32,594 nt of DNA from Rhodocyclales bacterium (GTDB taxonomy: Bacteria > Pseudomonadota > Gammaproteobacteria > Burkholderiales > Rhodocyclaceae), in assembly GCA_016214175.1 (NCBI GenBank), contig JACRPB010000116.1, positions 1-32,594 of the forward strand, read 5' to 3'. Position numbers and translations under genes: made by a program. The notes beneath the pieces were generated by a model. It ran no database searches. It was not told the DNA's origin and saw only the letters and a list, made by a program, of their open reading frames with translations. This document shows positions 15,706 through 21,688 of this stretch, in pieces (the stretch's first letter is position 1; every line of letters starts with the position of its first letter).

Positions 15706-18062
15706 GGTTGTCCGTCCCTGATGAGCACCTGAATCCGAGTTCCTTCGCCCGGACGCGACTCCAGGCGAAATTCGCCGCCGGAGAATTCGGTCATCTCCCG
15801 CATCGTCAGCAGGCCCAGGCCGCTGGTATGGGTGATTTTCCCCGACATGTCGGGAACGAAGCCGACGCCGTCGTCGCTCACGTCCAGGCGGATCGCGCCG
15901 GCGATCTCGCGCAGCGCCACGGTAATGGCCGACGCGTGCGCGTGCTTGGCGCAATTGGTCAGAGCCTCCTGCACGATGCGGAAGAGTACCGATTCGAGTT
16001 CCGGCTTCGGCCGCGCGCCGAATTGCGCGCAGTCGACGTGCACCGCGATGCCGGTACGCCGCGAAAACTGCCGGGCATAGCTCGTCAGCGCTTCCGTCAG
16101 CCCGGCGTAGTCGAGTATCGGCGGGCGCAAGTCGGCGCTGACCTCGCGAATGCTGGCCGCGGTATCGTCGAGCAGGGCGCGGATGTCGGCGAGGCGGTCG
16201 GCGAGAACCGGTTCGGGCGCGGCGGCGAGCAGGCTGTCGATGATGTCGAGATTGACCACGATCGCGGCGAGGTTCGGGCTGGTGCGGTCGTGCAGCTCGC
16301 CGGACAGCCGCCGCCGCGCGCTTTCCTGCGCCACGACCAGGTGCTGCGACAGCTCCGCCATTCTCTTTTCGTTCCGCTTGCGTTCGCTGATGTCCTGCTT
16401 GACGGCGATGAAATGGCGGATGGTGCCGTGCTCGTCGGGTACTGGCGTAATGGTCTGATCCTCGTGGTACAGCGTCCCGTCCTTGCGGCGGTTGATGCAC
16501 TCGCCGCGCCAGACCTGGCCGGCGTTGATCGTGCGCCAGAGATTTTCGTAGCAATCGCGCGTCTGCGTGCCCGAGCGGATCAGGTCGCGCAGATTGCGGC
16601 CGACCGCCTCTTCCATGGCATATCCCGTCAGCGCGCAAAAAGCCGGGTTGGCCCATTCGAGTCCGCCCTGGGCATCGGTGATGATGATGGCGTTATCCGC
16701 CGCTTCCAGGGCCGCGCCGCGCAGCCGCAGTTCGGCTTCCGACTTGCGCCGCTCGCTGACATCGACCGCGATGGCGACGTAGTTCGTCACCGCGCCGTCC
16801 TCGTCCTCGACGCGGGAAATGGTCAGCCACTGCGTGTAGAGCTCGCCGTTCTTGCGGCGATTGACGATCTCGCCCTCCCAGCGGCCGGTGTCGCCGACGG
16901 ATTGCCACAAGGCGGCGTAGAAGGCCTGATCGTGCTTGCCGGAAGCCAGCAGGCGCGGATTCCTGCCGACGACCTCGGCCGCCGTATAGCCGGTGATGGC
17001 GGTGAACGCCTGGTTGACGGTCAGAATGTCGCGGGCGCCGTCGGTGACGATGATCGCCTCGCCCCGGGTCTCGAACACCTTCGCCGCCAGGCGCAGTTTT
17101 TCCTCGTAGGCGTCCTGCCGGCGCGCCAGCCGGCCCAGGCGCACGAAGTACAAGCCGGCCAGGGCCAGCGCCGCCGCCATGACGGCGACGACGATGGCCA
17201 GCGTGCGTTTCGCCTCGCGCCGCCAGCCGGCCAGGCCCTGCTCCTTGTCGAGGCGGACGACGACGATGAAGGGATAGCTGCGCGACGCACGATAGGCGAT
17301 CAGCACCTCGCGGCCGTCATGGACTTCCTGCGCGCGCCCGAACTCCTCCTGAGCGATGCGGCCGGCGATGCCCTCGTGGCGGCCGGGCCCGCCCGGCCGC
17401 TCCCGCTCGTCGGTGGAAAACAGCAGGACGCCGTCGTAGCGCAGCAAGTCGACCGCTCCCGCGGCGGCGTCGATGCTGCGGCTGTAGTGGTTGATGAAAT
17501 AGTCCGGGTTGACCGCCGCCAGCACCGTCGTCCAGTCGTTGTGCCCGCGCTCGACGTCGCGCAACACGGGCAGCAGGCCCGCCGCTTCCGGCAGCGCCGG
17601 TTCCGCGGCACTGGCCGCGCGCCCGCCGTGAAAATCGCGCCCCACCCAGGGCGGCCCCGCGCGCAGCACCGCAATCGGCGCCGAGGTCCGCGGCAGGAAG
17701 TCGTCGCGCGGAATGCCGACGTCGACGTTGAGCGGATTGGAACTGGCGGCGATGCGGTTGCCGGCGCCGACCAGGGCCAGGGAACGCAGGTAAGGCGCCT
17801 GACGCAGGGCGGCAGTAAGCGCCTCGTTCGTCGCTTCGCCGTTGGCGATGTTGACCAGGGTCATGTCGATGACGTTGAGACTCTGGGTCAGGTGGTCTTC
17901 GAAAAGGCGGGCGTACATGGCCGCCGCGTCGAAATGGCGGTCGATGGCTTCCCCGCGCAGGCGCCACAGCGTAAAGGCCGTGGCGGCGATGGCGCTGACG
18001 ACCACGGTCAGCGTCATCAGCAGGAAGGTCGCGCGCCAGCGCAGGCGGCTCTTCCCCTTCAC
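15702..18062 (-). CDS. Membrane PAS/PAS sensor histidine kinase, NarX-type (HisKA_3)
   Basis: A 786-residue sensor kinase. TM1 is about 12-32. The periplasmic sensor domain of about 250 residues is probably Cache-like, and TM2 is about 287-308. Two PAS domains follow (about 325-440 and 450-565), the second with its PAC motif RRKDGTLYHEDQTI. The HisKA_3 dimerisation domain has His591 in ELHDRTSPNL, and the HATPase_c has NCAKHAHA, DDGVGF and a GLGLLTMRE box. The start is GTG 18062, overlapping the stop of the binding-protein gene (GTGA). It is also coupled to the response regulator by an ATGA overlap. The upstream binding protein suggests that a small periplasmic ligand, presented by that protein or bound directly, is sensed along with PAS-based internal cues. 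Confidence 0.95.
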   Translation of the reverse strand: MKGKSRLRWRATFLLMTLTVVVSAIAATAFTLWRLRGEAIDRHFDAAAMYARLFEDHLTQSLNVIDMTLVNIANGEATNEALTAALRQAPYLRSLALVGAGNRIAASSNPLNVDVGIPRDDFLPRTSAPIAVLRAGPPWVGRDFHGGRAASAAEPALPEAAGLLPVLRDVERGHNDWTTVLAAVNPDYFINHYSRSIDAAAGAVDLLRYDGVLLFSTDERERPGGPGRHEGIAGRIAQEEFGRAQEVHDGREVLIAYRASRSYPFIVVVRLDKEQGLAGWRREAKRTLAIVVAVMAAALALAGLYFVRLGRLARRQDAYEEKLRLAAKVFETRGEAIIVTDGARDILTVNQAFTAITGYTAAEVVGRNPRLLASGKHDQAFYAALWQSVGDTGRWEGEIVNRRKNGELYTQWLTISRVEDEDGAVTNYVAIAVDVSERRKSEAELRLRGAALEAADNAIIITDAQGGLEWANPAFCALTGYAMEEAVGRNLRDLIRSGTQTRDCYENLWRTINAGQVWRGECINRRKDGTLYHEDQTITPVPDEHGTIRHFIAVKQDISERKRNEKRMAELSQHLVVAQESARRRLSGELHDRTSPNLAAIVVNLDIIDSLLAAAPEPVLADRLADIRALLDDTAASIREVSADLRPPILDYAGLTEALTSYARQFSRRTGIAVHVDCAQFGARPKPELESVLFRIVQEALTNCAKHAHASAITVALREIAGAIRLDVSDDGVGFVPDMSGKITHTSGLGLLTMREMTEFSGGEFRLESRPGEGTRIQVLIRDGQP

Positions 18063-18838
18063 GGCGCCACAATGGGATCGAGCCGGTGGCGGCGGGCGGC
18101 CGTCAACAAGCGGCCGTCGCGCTTGACGGCGGCGACGAAGCCGTCGATCCGGGCATGCCAGCGCTCGTCGCCGGGCTGCACCGCAAAAGCGTAGGACGTC
18201 AGGTGAAAAGTCGCGGGCGGCGCCAGCAGGCGCGCCCAGTCGGTGGTTTCCTGCATGCGCCGGCTGAACGGATAGTCGGTCATGAAAACGTCGGCGCGGC
18301 CGGCCTCGACCTCCTGCTCGCGCCCCTGGTGCGTCGCCGTCACCAGCAGCGTCGCTTGCTTCAGCGTGCCGCGCATGACGTCCTCGTGATACGTGCCCTT
18401 GGCCACCGCCACGACCACGCCGGGCTTGTCGATGTCCGCCCAGTCCTTGACGCGGCGATTGCTGCGATGCGTGATGGCGAAGATGTCGCTGATCAGGTGC
18501 GGCTTGCTGAAGCGCAGCTTCTCGGCCCGCGCCGGCGTGATGCCGATGGCGAACATGGCGATGTCGCAGCGGTCCTGGGTCACGTCGTCGATCAGCTTGG
18601 CGAACGAACTATCGACGAAGCGCGGCTGCACGCCCAGATCCTTCGCCAGTTCGCGCGCCAGATCGATGTCGATGCCCGACAGTTCCAGCGACTTCGGATT
18701 GCGGTAGGAAATGCCGAAATAGTCCGGCCAGATGCAGACCCGCATTTCCTTCGCCGCCAGCACCCGATCGAGCCGGCTCGGCTCGGCGCCGGCCGCAGCC
18801 GCCAGCAGCAGCGCGAAGATCCCCCAGATAATCCGCAT
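18059..18838 (-). CDS. Periplasmic amino-acid-type substrate-binding protein (SBP_bac_3), linked to a sensor kinase
   Basis: A 259-residue protein with a signal peptide (MRIIWGIFALLLAAAAGAEP) and one bilobed family-3 solute-binding domain. Recognisable features are MRVCIWPDYFGISYRN, SGIDIDLARELAKDLG, DRCDIAMFAIGITPARAEKLRFS and GRADVFMTDYPFS. No permease or ATPase gene of the polar amino acid type is nearby. Instead its stop overlaps the GTG start of the sensor kinase, so it is probably a ligand-capturing accessory of that two-component system rather than a transporter part. ATG 18838 has a good AAGGAAGG ribosome site; the longer upstream frame is a shadow of the flavin-reductase gene. Confidence 0.92.
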   Translation of the reverse strand: MRIIWGIFALLLAAAAGAEPSRLDRVLAAKEMRVCIWPDYFGISYRNPKSLELSGIDIDLARELAKDLGVQPRFVDSSFAKLIDDVTQDRCDIAMFAIGITPARAEKLRFSKPHLISDIFAITHRSNRRVKDWADIDKPGVVVAVAKGTYHEDVMRGTLKQATLLVTATHQGREQEVEAGRADVFMTDYPFSRRMQETTDWARLLAPPATFHLTSYAFAVQPGDERWHARIDGFVAAVKRDGRLLTAARRHRLDPIVAP

Positions 18839-18902
18839 GTCGTGCCTTCCTTTCAGGAATTGCCTGCCGCCCGCCGGTCGCCGTGCGCCGGCGCCGCGCC
18901 GT

Positions 18903-19460
18903 TCAAGCGTCGAAACCTTCGCCCGTGCTGAAAAAGCGGCCGCCGGCCTGGTAATGGATGGTGGCCTGCGCGGCGGCGTCGAAATGCCAGCACCCGGCCG
19001 AGAACGCGTCCGTGTCGGCCGCCGCATGCAGCACTTCGGCAATGAACAAATCGTAGGTCTGCTGATTGCGCGGCTCGGCGACGACGCGGCATTCGAGCCA
19101 GCCGACGCAGCCGGCGACCAGCGGCGCCGCCACCCGCCGCGCCGGGAAGGTGGCCAGGCCGCAGGCGGCGAACTTGTCGCCGTCGCGGCCCGAGCGCGAA
19201 CCGGCGGCCAGCGTTTGCGCGGCAATGGCGCGGTTCGGGATGTTGATCGCGAATTCGCCCGCGGCCTCGATCAGTTCGCGCGTCAGCGTGTTCTTGTCGA
19301 TGACCGCGAGCACCTTCGGCGGATCGAAGTCCAGCGGCATCACCCAGGCCGCCGCCATGACGTTGCGGCGATCGCCATGGGCGCTCGTGATCAGCGTCGT
19401 CGGGCCATGATTGAGCAGCAGGTAGGACTTCGGCAGCGGAACGGATTCGATGTTCTTCAT
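18903..19460 (-). CDS. Flavin reductase-like FMN-binding split-barrel protein
   Basis: A 185-residue cytoplasmic protein of the flavin reductase-like family. It has the split-barrel start with a small-residue-rich strand (NVMAAAWVMPLDFDPPKV), the Asp/Lys-rich TRELIEAAGEFAINIP segment, GRDGDKFAACGL and CVGWLECRVV, all typical. Such proteins bind FMN and reduce flavin or another acceptor with NAD(P)H; the specific partner is unknown. A start at ATG 19460 is preferred over GTG 19466; neither has a clear ribosome site. It lies 64 bp upstream of the binding-protein gene on the same strand and may be co-transcribed with the signalling block. Confidence 0.85.
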   Translation of the reverse strand: MKNIESVPLPKSYLLLNHGPTTLITSAHGDRRNVMAAAWVMPLDFDPPKVLAVIDKNTLTRELIEAAGEFAINIPNRAIAAQTLAAGSRSGRDGDKFAACGLATFPARRVAAPLVAGCVGWLECRVVAEPRNQQTYDLFIAEVLHAAADTDAFSAGCWHFDAAAQATIHYQAGGRFFSTGEGFDA

Positions 19461-19499
19461 ACGCACGGGATTGTTCGCGGCGCCGTGGGGCGGCCGCGC

Positions 19500-19727
19500 C
19501 TATGACTTCGGCGGGAGTCTATCATTCGGCGCCGCGCCGGCGCCCTGCGGCCTTTCTTGCCGCGCCAGGCAAGCCGCGCCGGTCAGCGCCCGCACCTCGA
19601 AGTAGGGATAGCGCCGGCTCTTGAAGCCCATGCTCCGGCAGCCATAGGGAAACGCCGGATCGTAGGTGACGTGAAAATGCAGGCAGCCGCGGCACGTGGT
19701 CGCCTGATGGTGCCTAGCGTCGCTCAT
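19500..19727 (-). CDS. Small cysteine-containing protein, possible zinc-ribbon-like
   Basis: 75 residues with CxxC near the N-terminus (CRGCLHFHVTYDPAFPYGC), a third Cys 14 residues on, and a fourth Cys after RALTGAAC. The pattern C-x2-C-x(n)-FPYGCRSMGFKS resembles a family of small uncharacterised proteobacterial proteins, sometimes mislabelled as uracil-DNA glycosylase. Four cysteines could bind a metal. Function unknown. It sits between the flavin reductase and the FrnE-like gene on the same strand. Confidence 0.7.
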   Translation of the reverse strand: MSDARHHQATTCRGCLHFHVTYDPAFPYGCRSMGFKSRRYPYFEVRALTGAACLARQERPQGAGAAPNDRLPPKS

Positions 19728-19763
19728 CGCCCGCCCCCCTCGGCGACGACCCTGCGCGCCGCC

Positions 19764-20417
19764 TCACGCGCCGGCGCCTGCGGCAAGCGCCTGCCTCATC
19801 GCGGCGACGAGCACGGCCGGATCCTCGGCGCCGACGACGATGCGCGTACCGCCGAGGATGAACGTCGGCACCATGTCGATGCCGCGCATGCGCAGCTCGC
19901 GTTCCTGTGCGCGCACGAGTTCCGCGTCCTGCGCCGACGCCAGATAGGCCGCCACCGCGTCGCCGGGGTAGCCGCATTCGACGGCGACGGCGGTCAGTAC
20001 CGCCGGATCGCCGACGTGCTCGCCGCGCTGGAACTGGGCGACGAACAGACGTTCGACCAGGGCCGCCGCATCGCCCCGCTGCTGCGCCCAGTGGATCAGG
20101 CGATGGGCATGCAGCGTGTTGGCGCGCAATGCGATCTTCTCGAAGGCGTATTCGAGGCCATAGGCGCGGCCGGCCGCACGCACGTGCTCGAACACGGCCT
20201 CGACCCTGGCCCGGCCGCCGAACTTGCGCTCCAGAAAGGGCAGATAGGGTTCGCCGCCGGGCGGTGTATCCGGATTGAGGAAAAACGGCCGCCAGCGGCG
20301 CCGGCACGCGAAGCCGGGATCGTCCGCGCGCATCCTGGCGACGGCCGTCTCCAGCCGGCGCAGGCCGATGAAGCACCAGGGGCAGACGATGTCGGATACG
20401 ATTTCAACGGTGAGCAT
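19764..20417 (-). CDS. DsbA-family FrnE-like thioredoxin-fold oxidoreductase
   Basis: 217 residues. The N-terminus MLTVEIVSDIVCPWCFIG carries the CPWC redox motif of the FrnE/2-hydroxychromene-2-carboxylate isomerase branch of the DsbA family. The thioredoxin fold is split by a helical insertion, and the C-terminal part has the cis-Pro region MVPTFILGG. It has no signal peptide, so it is probably cytoplasmic. FrnE-like proteins are linked to disulfide handling and oxidative stress. ATG 20417 gives the normal family N-terminus; an ATG 12 bases upstream is an alternative. It is divergent from the peroxiredoxin gene across 106 bp that must contain both promoters (TATCAT at 20424-20429 is a possible -10). 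Confidence 0.93.
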   Translation of the reverse strand: MLTVEIVSDIVCPWCFIGLRRLETAVARMRADDPGFACRRRWRPFFLNPDTPPGGEPYLPFLERKFGGRARVEAVFEHVRAAGRAYGLEYAFEKIALRANTLHAHRLIHWAQQRGDAAALVERLFVAQFQRGEHVGDPAVLTAVAVECGYPGDAVAAYLASAQDAELVRAQERELRMRGIDMVPTFILGGTRIVVGAEDPAVLVAAMRQALAAGAGA

Positions 20418-20523
20418 GGCGGCTATCATAGCGACGGACGGATCAACACACCACCGGCAAACGCGGCGGCCCCCGCCTTGTCCAACGAAGCGGCATCCCC
20501 GCCGTTCGATTCGGGAGCACGAC

Positions 20524-21060
20524 ATGAACCGACTGTTTGCAGTACTCGCTCTCCTGCTCGCCGTTCCGGCCCAGGCGGCGCTCGACGTCGGCGCGCCGGC
20601 GCCGGACTTTTCGACCCAGGCCAGCCTCAACGGCAAGGAATTCACCTACGCGCTCGCGGCCGCGCTGAAGCAAGGGCCGGTGGTTCTCTACTTCTACCCG
20701 GCGGCCTTCACCAAGGGCTGCAGCGCCGAGGCCCGCAGTTTCGCGACGGCAATACCGAAGTTCAAGGAATTCGGCGCCAGCGTCATCGGCGTTTCCGGCG
20801 ACAGCATCGCCACCCTCAACAAGTTTTCGGTCAGCGAGTGCCAGGGCAAGTTCCCGGTCGCCAGCGACGACCAGCAGCGCATCATGAAAGCCTACGACGC
20901 CGTGCTGCTGTGGAAGACCGGCTACGCCAGCCGCACCTCCTACGTCATCACGCCCGATAGCCGCATCGCCTACAGCTATACCGACATGAACCCCGACCTC
21001 CACGTCGAAAACACCCTCGCCGCCCTGAAGGACTGGGCGGCCAAACAGAAGCCGCAATGA
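20524..21060 (+). CDS. Exported peroxiredoxin (AhpC/TSA, BCP/PrxQ-like)
   Basis: A 178-residue thiol peroxidase with an N-terminal signal peptide (MNRLFAVLALLLAVPAQAA), so it acts in the periplasm, unlike ordinary cytoplasmic BCP. The peroxidatic Cys66 lies in PAAFTKGCSAEA, the PxxxTxxC motif. A second Cys106 (SECQGKF), 40 residues on, is a candidate resolving Cys. DVGAPAPDFS and YVITPDSRIAYSY are family features. The ribosome site GGGAG is 7 bases upstream. The gene is followed after 4 bp by a small lipoprotein gene. Its neighbour on the other strand is also a thiol-redox protein. Confidence 0.94.
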   Translation: MNRLFAVLALLLAVPAQAALDVGAPAPDFSTQASLNGKEFTYALAAALKQGPVVLYFYPAAFTKGCSAEARSFATAIPKFKEFGASVIGVSGDSIATLNKFSVSECQGKFPVASDDQQRIMKAYDAVLLWKTGYASRTSYVITPDSRIAYSYTDMNPDLHVENTLAALKDWAAKQKPQ

Positions 21061-21064
21061 ATCC

Positions 21065-21193
21065 ATGAGAAAGGCGCTCGGGATCGTGCTGCTGGTCGTA
21101 CTGCTGCCCGGATGCTCGATGCTTTCGCTGAGCGCCGGCGAGGCCGGCGTTTCGATCGGGATTTCGCGCGGACAGAACCCGCTGCCGCCATAA
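21065..21193 (+). CDS. Small lipoprotein, 42 residues
   Basis: ATG at 21065, only 4 bp after the peroxiredoxin stop. The product starts MRKALGIVLLVVLLPGCSML, a short basic-hydrophobic signal with a lipobox (LPGC, Cys17), leaving a mature peptide of about 26 residues rich in Gly and Ser. It is too short for a family match. Translational coupling to the peroxiredoxin and the clean lipobox support a real gene with an envelope role. Confidence 0.65.
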   Translation: MRKALGIVLLVVLLPGCSMLSLSAGEAGVSIGISRGQNPLPP

Positions 21194-21208
21194 GGGAGGG
21201 GCGACAAA

Positions 21209-21231
21209 AAGGCCGCCCACAGGCGGACCTT
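21209..21231 (-). terminator. Hairpin with T-tract on the minus strand
   Basis: AAGGCCGCC / GGCGG-A-CCTT forms a 9-bp stem with one bulged base and a 4-nt loop. On the minus strand it is followed by TTTTT, so it would stop transcripts running leftward from the tRNA region. On the plus strand it lacks a T-run but may still end the peroxiredoxin-lipoprotein transcript. Confidence 0.5.
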
Positions 21232-21264
21232 CCGGAGTGCTGAAATACACGTACCTGACCGAGC

Positions 21265-21305
21265 TTTGTAGCTGAAGAGCGAAAGTTTTAATTGTCAGCT
21301 ACAAA
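21265..21305. repeat. AT-rich inverted repeat
   Basis: Perfect 11-bp arms TTTGTAGCTGA / TCAGCTACAAA at 21265-21275 and 21295-21305 with a 19-nt AT-rich loop. There is no T-tract after it. Its role is unknown; a regulatory hairpin or a remnant of a mobile DNA end are possible. Confidence 0.5.
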
Positions 21306-21331
21306 TAGCTTATAAACAACAAGATGCGACT

Positions 21332-21502
21332 ATGAACATCGATCCGAACGGCCGCCTCCAATTTGCAGACGAAGACAACCGCATCGTCGCCAACGCCAGA
21401 TGGTCGGTGGCAGGTGGGTTGGCGATGTCGCCAAGGGCAGCACATTCGCCGATCACGATTCGTCCCAACGTTGCCGCCGCCAGAAACCAGAAAGCCGGAT
21501 AA
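21332..21502 (+). CDS. Doubtful 56-codon ORF, possible gene remnant
   Basis: Opens MNIDPNGRLQFADEDNRI and ends inside the left arm of the tRNA-side hairpin. It has no clear ribosome site and no family I recognise. The first 22 residues look more protein-like than the rest, so this may be the truncated start of a lost gene. Confidence 0.2.
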   Translation: MNIDPNGRLQFADEDNRIVANARWSVAGGLAMSPRAAHSPITIRPNVAAARNQKAG

Positions 21503-21530
21503 CTTCTGAAGTCCTGAAGTTATCCGGCTT
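21492..21530 (-). terminator. Strong hairpin immediately 3' of tRNA-Val
   Basis: Perfect 15-bp arms AAGCCGGATAACTTC / GAAGTTATCCGGCTT with a 9-nt loop, starting 6 bp after the encoded CCA end of the tRNA. On the minus strand it is followed by TTTCTGGTTTC, a poor but present T-rich tail. The most likely role is the tRNA terminator or a 3'-processing hairpin. Confidence 0.7.
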
Positions 21531-21536
21531 GAATTC

Positions 21537-21613
21537 TGGTAGGCGCGATTGGACTCGAACCAACGACCCCCACCATGTCAAGGTGGTGCTCTAACCAGCT
21601 GAGCTACGCGCCT
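21537..21613 (-). tRNA. tRNA-Val(GAC)
   Basis: On the minus strand the acceptor stem AGGCGCG pairs with CGCGCCT, followed by discriminator A and an encoded CCA. The D-arm is TAGCTCAGCTGGTTAGAGC. The anticodon arm is CCACC-TTGACAT-GGTGG, giving anticodon GAC. The T-arm contains GTTCGAGTC. All four stems close, and the length of 77 nt is normal. Confidence 0.97.
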
Positions 21614-21628
21614 GCAAGAGAGCGGCGG

Positions 21629-21658
21629 ATTCTACATGAATCGACCGCGAGCGCACAA
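21629..21658 (-). promoter_or_regulatory. Promoter of tRNA-Val
   Basis: On the minus strand TTGTGC (complement of 21653-21658) and TAGAAT (complement of 21629-21634) are separated by 18 bp, with the mature tRNA 5' end 15 bases after the -10. The bases after the -10 are GC-rich (CCGCCGCTC), the discriminator style of stringently controlled stable-RNA promoters. Confidence 0.6.
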
Positions 21659-21677
21659 GATCGCGCGCGGTTTTTTT
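21645..21677 (+). terminator. Intrinsic terminator-like hairpin, plus strand
   Basis: CCGCGAGCG / CGCGCGCGG with one mismatch and an 8-nt loop, followed by seven T on the plus strand. No plus-strand gene ends nearby, so it would mainly block rightward transcription from entering antisense to the catabolic operon. It overlaps the tRNA promoter and lies 12 bp past the dehydrogenase stop, so it may also act as a weak terminator for that operon. Confidence 0.45.
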
Positions 21678-21688
21678 GCTCCTCGGCG

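Larger units (their letters stand above)
21194..21536. other. Gene-poor stretch between the lipoprotein gene and tRNA-Val
   Basis: 343 bp with no convincing gene. It holds a terminator-like hairpin near its left end, an AT-rich inverted repeat (21265-21305), a weak 56-codon ORF and a strong hairpin beside the tRNA. Its AT-rich middle differs from the GC-rich flanks. No integrase or direct-repeat attachment site is visible. Confidence 0.6.

Noticed and set aside
21400-21594. 65-codon plus-strand ORF ending in WTRTNDPHHVKVVL
   Set aside because: Its C-terminal part is the antisense of tRNA-Val, a well-known source of false proteins.
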